Shown here one piece after another: positions 7,656-16,319 of a stretch of 40,939 nucleotides of DNA (position 1 is the stretch's first letter; each line of letters starts with the position of its first letter). The stretch comes from Oscillospiraceae bacterium (GTDB lineage Bacteria; Bacillota; Clostridia; Oscillospirales; Ruminococcaceae). The notes beneath the pieces are model-generated. The model saw nothing but the letters and a program-made list of their open reading frames with translations. It had not been told where the DNA came from and ran no database searches. The position numbers and the translations under genes were made by a program. The stretch covers positions 1 to 40,939 of the forward strand of contig JALEOL010000033.1 of the NCBI GenBank assembly GCA_022766785.1, in the 5' to 3' direction.

Positions 7656-8393
7656 TCAATCGCTGCCGGGATCCGGTTTTTCCCCGGGCTGCCACACTGC
7701 GTCCACGGGGTAGGGTATCTCGAATACCTCGTTTATCGCGGAAACATCTATCTGCATGTTCAGCGTAAGAGTTTCCCCGGATACCGTGGTGACGGTGCCG
7801 CTCTCGGTAAAGCTCACCGGGATACCGTCCGGGTTTATTTCAAGCCTGGTAGTCAACGCCGCGAAGCTCTCGATATCCTCCTCAACGCCGGGCATGGAGG
7901 CGTCGTTCAGCTTTGAGGCGTCGTAGTCGTAGGTTATCTCCGCGGAGCCGTCGGCATTCACGGTAACTTCCGCCTGCTGCACCGCCTCCGCCGCCAGGAA
8001 GAACATTCTGCCCTCGGCGTAGGGATAGCGGTATTTCCGGTTATATACGTTGTAGATGTAGTTCTCGTCCCCGGAGCTTATCACCGTCCACTTTTCGTCG
8101 CCCTCCTCCTTGTAGAAGAACTCCGCGCCGTCGCTGTAGCCGTACTGGGTCTCGCCGTTCCAGCTGCCGGAATAACTCAGCACCATTTCATCGTTCTGGT
8201 TGAAGAAGAAGCTGAACTCCATGACCTGCTCGCCACTGTCAAGGTCGGTCATTGTGACCTTTGCGCTGTCCAGCGTTTCATACTTCTCCCGTGCTGCCTT
8301 GAACCTGTCGTATCCGTCCGGCAGCTCTGCGGTGCAGCCCGTCAGCGCCAGAACTCCGGCGGCAACAGCGGCAGCAGGTATTGTTCTTCTCAT
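7656..8393 (-). CDS. Secreted lipoprotein of unknown function
   Basis: A 245-residue protein with a lipoprotein signal: MRRTIPAAAVAAGVLAL then the lipobox LTGC, so Cys20 is the predicted lipidated residue. The mature part is rich in beta strands and aromatic residues (for example MVLSYSGSWNGETQYGYSD and AEFFYKEEGDEKWTVI). The pattern recalls LolA/LppX-like half-barrel lipoproteins, but no motif settles it. It is acidic and ends PGEKPDPGSD. The gene has its own terminator. A palindromic LacI/CcpA-type site at 8466-8478 lies just upstream, the same 15-mer as at the cellobiose phosphorylase promoter, so carbon-source control is possible. Function unknown. Confidence 0.8.
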   Translation of the reverse strand: MRRTIPAAAVAAGVLALTGCTAELPDGYDRFKAAREKYETLDSAKVTMTDLDSGEQVMEFSFFFNQNDEMVLSYSGSWNGETQYGYSDGAEFFYKEEGDEKWTVISSGDENYIYNVYNRKYRYPYAEGRMFFLAAEAVQQAEVTVNADGSAEITYDYDASKLNDASMPGVEEDIESFAALTTRLEINPDGIPVSFTESGTVTTVSGETLTLNMQIDVSAINEVFEIPYPVDAVWQPGEKPDPGSD

Positions 8394-8440
8394 TTTTCCT
8401 CCAGTCCCGTTTGAACGTCCAACGTCCCGAACAACGCACT

Positions 8441-8478
8441 ATTATGATCACATCTGCTTTGCGAATGTAAACGTTTTA
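8441..8478 (-). promoter_or_regulatory. Putative cre/LacI-type operator over the lipoprotein promoter
   Basis: TGTAAACGTTTTA (8466-8478) has the central CG and flanking AAA/TTT half-sites of LacI-family operators. On the minus strand it covers the position of a weak -35 (TTACAT) for a CATAAT -10 (8446-8441). The same 15 bases occur at the cellobiose phosphorylase promoter. Confidence 0.5.
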
Positions 8479-8484
8479 CCTATA

Positions 8485-8526
8485 AACAAACAAAACAGGG
8501 CAGACCCGGAAGACCGGAACCTGCCC
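8485..8526 (-). terminator. Terminator of ptsH
   Basis: On the minus strand GGGCAG and CTGCCC close an interrupted stem with an inner CCGG/CCGG pairing, followed by TGTTTTGTTTGTTT. It lies about 90 bases after the HPr stop. Confidence 0.7.
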
Positions 8527-8611
8527 CTGCGTCCGCAAAAGCGGAAAATATATACTGTAATGATCGCCGGCCAGCCGTTGTATATATCGGCTGAACAGCT
8601 TTACCCCCGAA

Positions 8612-8875
8612 TTACTCGGAGAAACCGCCCTCAACCAGCTTTACAAGGCCGTCAACAGCAAGCTGCTCATCGCTGCCGTCAGCAATGATGCGGATCTTTG
8701 CGCCGCCGACAATACCAAGGGAAAGGATACCGAGAAGGCTCTTTGCATTTACTCTGCGCTCCTCCTTCTCTACCCAGATAGAGGACTTGTATTCGTTAGC
8801 CTTCTGGATAAAGAATGTTGCGGGTCTGGCGTGGAGACCTACCTGGTTCTTGACTTCTACATCTTTCATGCACAT
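8612..8875 (-). CDS. ptsH: Phosphocarrier protein HPr
   Basis: An 87-residue HPr, the general phosphocarrier of the sugar phosphotransferase system. With the start at 8875 the active-site histidine in GLHARPA is exactly residue 15, and the regulatory serine in VNAKSLLGI is residue 46, so it can be phosphorylated both by enzyme I and by HPr kinase. Ser46 marks it as a Gram-positive HPr that can act as CcpA corepressor. The start follows GGAGG by 8 bases; the ORF extends five codons upstream, but through the ribosome site. It is monocistronic, with its own promoter and terminator; ptsI is not adjacent. Confidence 0.95.
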   Translation of the reverse strand: MCMKDVEVKNQVGLHARPATFFIQKANEYKSSIWVEKEERRVNAKSLLGILSLGIVGGAKIRIIADGSDEQLAVDGLVKLVEGGFSE

Positions 8876-9010
8876 AGTTAAAACCTCCATTTTAAAAAAA
8901 GTTTCAGTTCTGCCGTGACTCCGGAGAGGCTGTGCCCTCCTGTGTGTTTTCTTTCTTTTGAGTTCTACATCAAGAGATCGCAGCTGATTTCTGTCTTATC
9001 TCTTGGTAAT

Positions 9011-9039
9011 AGTATATCCAAAAAGATTTATTCCGTCAA
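9011..9039 (-). promoter_or_regulatory. Promoter of ptsH
   Basis: On the minus strand TTGACG (9039-9034), 17 bases, TATACT (9016-9011). The leader to the start codon is about 130 bases. The rest of 8876-9344 is A/T-rich with no further gene or RNA that I can recognise. Confidence 0.7.
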
Positions 9040-9344
9040 CAGAAAATTTTAATTTTAGCAGATTTAACGCCGATTTTCTGTTTTTTGCAGAATAAATCAA
9101 TTTCATTTCGGCACTTGATTGTTTATTGTGTACAAAAAACTTTCAACAAAACAATCAACATAAACATGAATTTTCAACCGTGCCCGGGTAAATCACGCAT
9201 TGAACGGCTTTTTCGGGGGATCGGCTTATTTTTCTCCGGGTCAGCTTTATGATATCATTATGTGCAATTTACACAATCAAACTCTATGATACCTCGTATC
9301 AGTTACTTTTCCGATAATTTTCACACACCGCGCCGCTAATAATA

Positions 9345-9373
9345 TTGAAATCCTCCGGGATTTGTGATATACT
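9345..9373 (+). promoter_or_regulatory. Promoter of the RING-like membrane protein gene
   Basis: TTGAAA (9345-9350), 17-base spacer, TATACT (9368-9373). Confidence 0.65.
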
Positions 9374-9428
9374 ATAAAATGTATATGTATATCTATTCAT
9401 GTTTTTTATATTTCTGAAAGGATCGCAC

Positions 9429-10361
9429 ATGTCACGTTTTGATAACAAATTATGCCCCGTCTGCCACACGCCGCTCACGGAAAAATCAGACGTGGTGGTA
9501 TGCCCCACCTGCGGTACGCCGCACCACAGGGCATGCTATCTTTCGCTGGGGCACTGCGGCGTTGAGGAATACCACGACCGGGGCTTTGAGTGGAAAGGCT
9601 TCCTCCCCGGCGAGGAGCCTGAAGAACCCCCCGCACCCGAAATGGATACCCGGGAGCTTCCCCCCGAGCCGGACAGCGAATTCTCGGACTCCCACCGCGC
9701 GGATTACCCCGGCGGCACGACCCCGGACAGCGACCAGGGTATGAACGGTCAGCCCATGAGCATAGAGGATCTGCTGGAACAGCTCCAGCGCCAGACCATG
9801 GACGACACCCGGGGCGCTGACGGAGTGAGCAGCAGGGAGCTTTCCACATATGTGGGGCGTTCCGTTATGCACTATTCCCAGGCGTTCGCCTCGTTCCGCG
9901 CGCCGGTGATCCCCGGTCAGAGACGCAGGAAAGTGTTCATAAACGTCTGCGCCGGTCTTTTTGCGCCGATACATCAGTTTTACCGCAAGATGGACTTGCT
10001 CGGAGTGGTAATTCTGCTTATCAATGTGCTGTTCTATGTTCCGTATTACTTGTACAATGCCGGAATTGGCACCATGGAAACGATGTCGGGTATCCAGACT
10101 GCCGCACGGGTGCTTTCCTTTGTCGGAATGATACTCGTCTGCCTTTTCGGGGATTACCTCTACTACCGCCATGCGGTAAAGCAAATTCGTCAGATCCGCG
10201 CGAAATTCGACGACGGAAAGGCGGAGGGCTACTACGAGGCGCTCGCCGCAAAGGGCAGCCCCTCATGGCTGCGCGCTATCGTCGCTTCTCTGGCGGTAAG
10301 CCTTGTCCTGACGTTTGTATTCTTTCAGCTGGGGCTTGGCGCGTCCACCGGCTCGGTGTAA
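9429..10361 (+). CDS. Membrane protein with N-terminal RING-like zinc finger
   Basis: A 310-residue protein. The N-terminus has CPVC (C9, C12), CPTC (C25, C28), then HHRAC (H32, H33, C36) and HC (H42, C43), a treble-clef/RING-like zinc site known as a prokaryotic RING family in Firmicutes. A Pro/Glu-rich acidic linker follows (about 60-140). The C-terminal half has three membrane helices (about 195-215, 225-245, 285-305), so the zinc finger is probably cytosolic. Function unknown; similar proteins often carry small transmembrane domains of the DUF2628 type. The start at 9429 follows GAAAGGATC. The stop codon abuts a 78-bp MITE. No evidence shows ubiquitin-like activity, and the fold may serve only for protein binding. 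Confidence 0.72.
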   Translation: MSRFDNKLCPVCHTPLTEKSDVVVCPTCGTPHHRACYLSLGHCGVEEYHDRGFEWKGFLPGEEPEEPPAPEMDTRELPPEPDSEFSDSHRADYPGGTTPDSDQGMNGQPMSIEDLLEQLQRQTMDDTRGADGVSSRELSTYVGRSVMHYSQAFASFRAPVIPGQRRRKVFINVCAGLFAPIHQFYRKMDLLGVVILLINVLFYVPYYLYNAGIGTMETMSGIQTAARVLSFVGMILVCLFGDYLYYRHAVKQIRQIRAKFDDGKAEGYYEALAAKGSPSWLRAIVASLAVSLVLTFVFFQLGLGASTGSV

Positions 10362-10438
10362 TACTAATAACCATTTAAACTCAGGAAATCTTTACAGAAA
10401 TCCAGCACCGCTATCTTCGTTTAAACGGTTATTAGTAT
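10361..10438. mobile_element. MITE-like element, family 1, short copy (78 bp)
   Basis: Terminal inverted repeats of 20 bases (10361-10380 and 10419-10438) differ at one position. There is no coding capacity. The reverse complement matches the right 59 bases of the 186-bp copy at 21128-21313 with one mismatch, so this is an internally deleted copy in opposite orientation. It begins on the last base of the preceding stop codon. The bases after it, 10439-10614, hold only the leader of the glycosyltransferase gene. Confidence 0.8.
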
Positions 10439-10614
10439 AAGGCAGCGCCGCATTATCAACGCGATACCCCCTGATATCTGTTAAGCGAAAAACGCCGATA
10501 CAGCTGTCCGGGCGTCAATATTAATAAAAAAGGGGCAGCCGAAAGCCTTTTACGGCGGCATTGTACAGCCTTCCGTGCGGTTTCGGTCCACCCCGAAGAA
10601 AAGGAAGAACAAAA

Positions 10615-11616
10615 ATGAAGCTGATCATCCAGATACCCTGTTATAACGAGGCGGAGACCCTTGATGTCACTATCCATGACCTGCCGAAGCATATCGACGG
10701 CGTCGACGAGATAGAGTACCTTATAATAAACGACGGCAGCACCGACCGCACCGTAGAGCGCGCCAAGGAGCTGGGAGTGCACCACATCGTCAGCTTTGTG
10801 CACAACCGCGGACTTGCCAAGGGCTTTATGGCAGGAATAGACGCGTGCCTCAGACTGGGCGCTGATATAATCGTCAACACCGACGCCGACAACCAGTATT
10901 CCGGCGCGGATATTGAGAAGCTGGTGCGCCCTCTGCTGGAGGGAAAGGCGACAATGGTTATAGGCAACCGCCGCACCGACTCTATCGAGCATTTCTCGCC
11001 GCTGAAAAAGAAGCTCCAGAAGCTGGGCAGCAGCGTGGTAAGAAAGGCGAGCGGCACCGACGTTGTGGATACCACCAGCGGCTTCCGTTCCTATACAAGA
11101 GAGGCGGCGCTGCGGCTCAACGTGCTGTCCGACTACACCTACACCCTGGAAACGATAATCACCGCCGGCGCTGACCGCACAAAGATAATGTCGGTGGACA
11201 TCAACACAAATCCCGAGCTGCGCAAGAGCCGCCTGTTCAAGTCCATGTGGGGCTATATCAAGCGCTCCAGCGGCACGATAATCCGCAACTACGTCATGAG
11301 AAAGCCGCTGAAGACTTTCCTTGCCATGGCCGGGATATTCATTCTCGCAGCACTTGTGCTTGCGGTACGCTTCATCGTTTATGCCTGCCTTGGAGAGGGC
11401 GGAGGTCATATCCAGTCCCTGGTGCTTATGGCGGTGCTTGCCATTGTCGGCTTCCAGATAGGGATATTCGGGCTGGTGGCGGACGCTATTTCCGGCTGTC
11501 GCAAGGTCATGGACGAAACGCTTTTCCATGTGAAGCGCATTGAATACAACAACACAAACTCCAACTACTCGAACTACAACCTTTGCAGCTATACGAAAGA
11601 GGAAATCAAGAAGTGA
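10615..11616 (+). CDS. GT2 glycosyltransferase, dolichyl/polyprenyl-phosphate sugar synthase type
   Basis: A 333-residue GT-A enzyme expected to move a sugar from a nucleotide donor to polyprenyl phosphate on the cytosolic face. The nucleotide-binding start IPCYNEAETL, the DGSTDRT loop and the metal-binding NTDADNQY are all in place, as in DPM1/ArnC proteins. Two membrane helices follow (about 238-260 and 275-300). The start at 10615 has AAGGAAG upstream. The last codons overlap the GTG start of the next gene. Directly downstream lie two GT-C-like polytopic proteins that could use the lipid-linked sugar on the outer face, a common division of labour. The sugar and acceptor are unknown. Confidence 0.88.
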   Translation: MKLIIQIPCYNEAETLDVTIHDLPKHIDGVDEIEYLIINDGSTDRTVERAKELGVHHIVSFVHNRGLAKGFMAGIDACLRLGADIIVNTDADNQYSGADIEKLVRPLLEGKATMVIGNRRTDSIEHFSPLKKKLQKLGSSVVRKASGTDVVDTTSGFRSYTREAALRLNVLSDYTYTLETIITAGADRTKIMSVDINTNPELRKSRLFKSMWGYIKRSSGTIIRNYVMRKPLKTFLAMAGIFILAALVLAVRFIVYACLGEGGGHIQSLVLMAVLAIVGFQIGIFGLVADAISGCRKVMDETLFHVKRIEYNNTNSNYSNYNLCSYTKEEIKK

Positions 11617-13526
11617 TACAGGCATTAAAGCGCTTCTACACCAACTTCGGCGACAGAGGCGTAATGTTCATCATGTTTGCGTGCAGCGTGGTGATGCATT
11701 CTCTGCTTGCCATGTGCATGGAGCTTCCGGCGGTCAACCCCGACGAGATCGGAGTGGCGAGCGTTTCGGCGTTTTATTCCGGCAAGGACTGGGCGATGCT
11801 CATGGAGAAGGTCTCCTATTACTACGGCTATGTCCAGGCGCTGTTCTACGCTCCGCTTTTCATGCTGTTCAATAACCCCTATGCGCTGTATAAGGCGTGC
11901 CTGGTAATGAACGGCGTACTTATCAGCTTCATTCCCCTTATCGCTTACTATGTTGCAGGCAGGGTTGGAGTAAAAAAGGTCTGGCAGAAGCTCGCAGCCG
12001 CGATATGCTCCGGGTGCTATATCACATATATCGCACACTCAAAGTTCATGTGGAACGAGACGATATGCAGCCTGCTGCCCTGGCTGCTGTTGTGTGTGCT
12101 GTTCCAGGCGGTGGACTGCAAGAAAGCCGGCGCGCGCTGTCTGTGGTCGGCTGCGGCAGGTATTCTGTGCGCTGTGTGCTATGGGGCGCATTCCCGTCTG
12201 CTGGCGGTGGTGATAGCCTTTGTGCTCACCGTTATCATCGTCAGGGTATTCATGAAGCGCACGATACTCCTGCTGCCGGTGTTCCTGCCGGTGACGGCGC
12301 TTTCCTTTGTGGGAGAGCACTTCGCAAAAAAGCTCATTCAGCAGCTCGTGTGGCTGGGCAACGCCTCCGGCAACACCATGGAGAGCGAAGCCGGACGTGT
12401 GCTGGGGCTGTTTGAGGAGGGCGGTTTTTCCCGGTTCATCTCAGCCCTGTTCGGGCATCTGTATACGTTCATGACCTCCACGGTGGGTATCGGCGCTGTG
12501 GCGGTGGCTCTTTTCGTGCTGATGACGGTGACTTACATCTCCGAATGGCACAGCGGCAGAAAAAAGGAAAACGTTGACGGCGTTGAGGTAATGACCGCGG
12601 CTCAGCATAAATTCAGCCCGAGAATGATGCTGCTTGTGATCTACGCATTTCTTGCGGTGGGCGGCTCTATGCTGCTTTCGGTGCTGTTCAAGTTCAATTC
12701 CACCCAGATAGGCGATATAAAGGATCTCACCATGTTCGGGCGCTATACCGACAACGTGGCTCCGCTGGCGGTGTTCTTCGTGCTGATGTTCCTGTTCAGG
12801 TACGGGGTTACGCTCAGACAGACCGCCTGGGGCGCGGCGGTGTACGCCTACGTCTGCCTGTGCTTTTTCGTGATATCCTACCCACAGGTGGAGGCTGCAA
12901 GGGGCTATCGCGAGTCCCCCATGCTGGGACTTATGCCCTGGCGTGTCGGCGAGGATTACACCAGATCATTCACAGCCGACAGCTTCATCATAATGACCGC
13001 CGTGTCGTTCTCGGTGCTGGCTGTCATCGCGGTGTTCGCCTCCTGTGCGAAGAAAGGCGGAAAGGGCTTTATATCCGGGACGCTGTGCTGTCTGTGCGTT
13101 TATACCACCCTGTTTGCCGGGATAGTCTACCTGCCCGACCGCGCGGAGGAAAACCTCTCAAAGACCGAGCCTGCAAGAATGGTATCCACGCTTCTTTATA
13201 ACGAGAGCGCTTCTCCGCTCATCGTGTGCTTCAAGCAGAAATCCCGCAACGCCGGACTTATACAGTTCCTCAATCCCCGGACGCGCGTCACGATAATCCG
13301 CAAGGACAAGAATATCCCCGACAACTGCATTATCGTAGCCGACGAGGAGACGCTGCTTCCCCTTGACCCCGACGACTACGACTATATCGGCACCGAGGGC
13401 GGACTTTCGGTATATGCCCACGGCGAAACGGCAAGGGATTATATGAAATACAAACAGTCGGCAGATATCGCCGGGCTGTCCGCCTCGGGAGAGGTGCTGC
13501 CGGCGGCTGAAATGCTTTCGGACTGA
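11613..13526 (+). CDS. Polytopic membrane protein, GT-C (GT39/ArnT-like) glycosyltransferase candidate
   Basis: A 637-residue protein with about ten to twelve membrane helices. After the first helix an acidic pair sits in VNPDEIG, where GT-C enzymes keep their catalytic Asp/Glu. Other conserved pieces shared with the next gene are YYGYVQALFY, KFMWNETICSLLPW and FGRYTDN. A soluble C-terminal part (from about 515) contains an ADEETLLP stretch and would lie outside. The start is GTG at 11613, overlapping the previous stop by four bases (GTGA), with GAGGAAA upstream. I infer transfer from a lipid-linked sugar made by the upstream GT2; no motif names the acceptor. It could instead be a polymer or teichoic-acid decoration enzyme. 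Confidence 0.75.
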   Translation: MIQALKRFYTNFGDRGVMFIMFACSVVMHSLLAMCMELPAVNPDEIGVASVSAFYSGKDWAMLMEKVSYYYGYVQALFYAPLFMLFNNPYALYKACLVMNGVLISFIPLIAYYVAGRVGVKKVWQKLAAAICSGCYITYIAHSKFMWNETICSLLPWLLLCVLFQAVDCKKAGARCLWSAAAGILCAVCYGAHSRLLAVVIAFVLTVIIVRVFMKRTILLLPVFLPVTALSFVGEHFAKKLIQQLVWLGNASGNTMESEAGRVLGLFEEGGFSRFISALFGHLYTFMTSTVGIGAVAVALFVLMTVTYISEWHSGRKKENVDGVEVMTAAQHKFSPRMMLLVIYAFLAVGGSMLLSVLFKFNSTQIGDIKDLTMFGRYTDNVAPLAVFFVLMFLFRYGVTLRQTAWGAAVYAYVCLCFFVISYPQVEAARGYRESPMLGLMPWRVGEDYTRSFTADSFIIMTAVSFSVLAVIAVFASCAKKGGKGFISGTLCCLCVYTTLFAGIVYLPDRAEENLSKTEPARMVSTLLYNESASPLIVCFKQKSRNAGLIQFLNPRTRVTIIRKDKNIPDNCIIVADEETLLPLDPDDYDYIGTEGGLSVYAHGETARDYMKYKQSADIAGLSASGEVLPAAEMLSD

Positions 13527-13544
13527 TGAACGGAGGTCAGTGAT

Positions 13545-16319
13545 TTGATCAACGAAGACAACAACAGCCAGCCTGAGCTTGACATAGAACTCGGCAATAC
13601 GGCGGACGGTGCAGCTCAGCTTAGTTCTCCACCGGAAATACCGGAAACCGTACCCCCGGTAAGGACAAAGAAGCCCGGGGTGCTGATAAGCGACTGGTTT
13701 CTGATGCTGGCGCTGTATATCATCACGCTGGTGATACATGTGCTGATGACCCAGGTCACCACGATGTTCAACCTCACCCCGGACGAATACGCAGTTACCG
13801 GCGTGGCGGCGTGGGCTAACGGCTACGACTGGTCGGCGACTGTTTCCGCCGGGGGGTATTACGGCTATTTCCAGAGCTTGTTCTACATTCCGGTGTTCAG
13901 CCTTGTGGAAGACCCCATGACCCGTTATCATGTGATGATACTGATAAACGGCTTCATCATGAGCTTTGTGCCGGTGATAGCTTACTACCTGTCGCGGAAC
14001 TGGTTCGGGGTGCGCAAGCTTTCAAGCGTTTTCATCGCGGTCATCTGCGGAATGTACCCCAGCTATCTTCTTCTCACAAAATACACCTGGAACGAGACCA
14101 TGTGCTGTATCCTCCCCTGGGTGTTCGCGCTGCTGATGTTCCTTTCGCTTAAAAGCCACAAGGATACCTCGCACAGCTTCCGGGCGGTGTTCATGCAGCA
14201 GCTGTGGGCGGTGCTTGCAGGGTTCGTGCTGATAGCGGCGTATGCCTCCCACGGACGTATGCTGGCTCTCACCGCCGCAGGGATGGTGCTTGAGCTGGTG
14301 GTGCTTATCGGCATGAAAAAGCGTCTGTTTTCCGTGATAGGGTTTTTCTCCGGCACGGTTGGGTTCTTTATTATCGACAGCTTTGTAAAAAAGTTCATTC
14401 AGGCAGGGCTGTGGCTTTCGGAGACCAAAACCAAGGCGTCGGTCAACACCATTGAGAACATGTTCGGGCGTATCGCAGGTATCGACGGGGAAAAACTCGC
14501 GCATTTTCCGCAGACCCTGTTCGGGCATTTCTTCTACTTCATAAGCTCCACATGGGGCTTCGGCGCGATATGCATCGTGCTGATAATTTCCGGCATCGTG
14601 ATGTATCACGTCACCGCAAAGCGCGCAAAGGCTTCCGGTGCGGACTCCTCCGGAAAGGTGCAGACCTACATCAGCTCCGGTCTTGCGGTATTCTGCTGGT
14701 TCGCGCTGCTGTGCATGGGTGCGATATTCGTTGTCAGCGTGATGTTCAAGGCGACCTCAACGGTATACGATACCCGTGCGGATACCGCGATATTCGGGCG
14801 TTACATCGAGACGTTCTTCCCCATAGCCATATTCCCGGCGCTGGTCATGATATACCGCAGGCGCTTCACCGCAAGGCACTGCTTCGCCGCGCTGCTCACC
14901 GGGGCGTTCCTGTGCGTCATGACCGAGATGTTTACCGTTTCCGCTGTGGTGGGTGACGGGGAGACCACTAAATCCATTGTCGGCGCAATGATACTGGGTA
15001 TCGGGCCGCTTCGCATAGGCGAGGGGCTTAAAGACCCGTTCACCGATATGACCTTCATCAAGATTATCGGCGTGGTGATGCTGCTTCTGCTGGCGGTGGT
15101 GATACTCCGCCTGATAAAGAAGAAGGAAGAGTCGATGTTCAACTTCATCGCCATACCCCTGGGTGCGCTGCTGATATATTCCACCCTGTACGGCTTCGAC
15201 AACTACACCATATCGCAGGGAAAGAACGCCTCCTACGGCTCGAAATACGTCACCGAGGCGCTCTCCATGATAGAGGACTGCCCCTATAACGATGTGCTGT
15301 GCTTCTCAATGAAAGGCGAGCGGTATTCCAAGGCGCAGTTCCTGTTCCCGGATATGCATATCAGACTGGCATCCAGCACGAAAAAGCTCCAGGAGCTTGA
15401 GACCTGCCCCGATTTCATCATCTCCGGGCGCGAGAACAATCTCAACATGTGGCTGGACGACGTGTACCTGGTGGGGGATATCAACCACAACGTACAGCTT
15501 TACGCCTGCTCAAACGAGGCGATAAGCTGGGCGAGGGCAGAGGGACTGACGCTGACAGAGCCGGGTGCGCTGCAATACACCGGCGGAAATATCCCCGGCA
15601 CCAATTCCGTATCCAGGAATGACGACAGCGCAATGCTGCCGGAAGGCTCCGCAGTCTACACCAATTATTTCACGCTCTATAACAAGGGCAGCTACACTGC
15701 CTGCGTAAAGGGCGCGAATATCAGCGAGCTGAACATCGCGCTCACCTCCGACAAGAAGTCGAAGGATATCCCCTATGAGATAACAGAGCGCGCCGCAGAC
15801 AGCATTGTGCTGAAATTCAGCATATCCGCAAAGACCGAGAACGTCCAGCTGAAGCTCACCAACAAAAACGGCGGCGAGGCGGTATCGGTGAACAGCCTGT
15901 CGGTGGAAATGTCCAGCTATCTCGTCAAGGAATACGACGGCGATTCCCTGCACAAGGACAACGGCGCGCTGCTTAACGGCACCTCCGTGGAGCTTCCCGG
16001 ATCGGCTGCGGTAAGGACGAGCGACCTCATTATCCGTGAGCCGGGCGACCTGGCGTTCCGGGTAAGGGGCAGCGGACTTGAGCAGCTGACGGTATCCCTC
16101 ACGGCGAACGGCGAGGAGCTTCCTTTCGAGATCGACACCGACAATAATGAGTATATAATCAATTTCACGCTGCCAAAAGCCACCGGGGATCTCAGGCTCA
16201 CCCTCACCAACAGCAGCGCAGAGACCTGCTATGTTGACAGCGTGGGGTATATCCGCAGATCCGCACAGAAAATTGCGACCCTGCCCAAGACCGCAGGAGT
16301 AAGCGTGGTGATCTCATAA
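13545..16319 (+). CDS. Second GT-C-like polytopic protein with tandem C-terminal beta domains
   Basis: A 924-residue paralog of the preceding protein. A cytosolic acidic N-tail (1-50) precedes about twelve membrane helices. Shared motifs include LTPDEYA, YYGYFQSLFYIP, KYTWNETMCCILPW and FGRYIET. The C-terminal 230 residues hold two similar beta-rich modules of about 95 residues each, both with a Gly-hydrophobic pattern (SYTACVKGANISELNIAL and DLAFRVRGSGLEQLTVSL), as in a duplicated carbohydrate-binding-like jelly roll. The start is TTG at 13545, set by GGAGG eight bases upstream. The stop overlaps the next ATG (TAATG). Function is inferred to be glycosyl transfer; the tail may hold the acceptor or polymer. 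Confidence 0.72.
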   Translation: MINEDNNSQPELDIELGNTADGAAQLSSPPEIPETVPPVRTKKPGVLISDWFLMLALYIITLVIHVLMTQVTTMFNLTPDEYAVTGVAAWANGYDWSATVSAGGYYGYFQSLFYIPVFSLVEDPMTRYHVMILINGFIMSFVPVIAYYLSRNWFGVRKLSSVFIAVICGMYPSYLLLTKYTWNETMCCILPWVFALLMFLSLKSHKDTSHSFRAVFMQQLWAVLAGFVLIAAYASHGRMLALTAAGMVLELVVLIGMKKRLFSVIGFFSGTVGFFIIDSFVKKFIQAGLWLSETKTKASVNTIENMFGRIAGIDGEKLAHFPQTLFGHFFYFISSTWGFGAICIVLIISGIVMYHVTAKRAKASGADSSGKVQTYISSGLAVFCWFALLCMGAIFVVSVMFKATSTVYDTRADTAIFGRYIETFFPIAIFPALVMIYRRRFTARHCFAALLTGAFLCVMTEMFTVSAVVGDGETTKSIVGAMILGIGPLRIGEGLKDPFTDMTFIKIIGVVMLLLLAVVILRLIKKKEESMFNFIAIPLGALLIYSTLYGFDNYTISQGKNASYGSKYVTEALSMIEDCPYNDVLCFSMKGERYSKAQFLFPDMHIRLASSTKKLQELETCPDFIISGRENNLNMWLDDVYLVGDINHNVQLYACSNEAISWARAEGLTLTEPGALQYTGGNIPGTNSVSRNDDSAMLPEGSAVYTNYFTLYNKGSYTACVKGANISELNIALTSDKKSKDIPYEITERAADSIVLKFSISAKTENVQLKLTNKNGGEAVSVNSLSVEMSSYLVKEYDGDSLHKDNGALLNGTSVELPGSAAVRTSDLIIREPGDLAFRVRGSGLEQLTVSLTANGEELPFEIDTDNNEYIINFTLPKATGDLRLTLTNSSAETCYVDSVGYIRRSAQKIATLPKTAGVSVVIS

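Noticed and set aside
10439-10614. Complete second MITE next to the first
   Set aside because: Only one end resembles the family-2 terminal repeat (about 14 of 17 bases) and no matching other end is visible.
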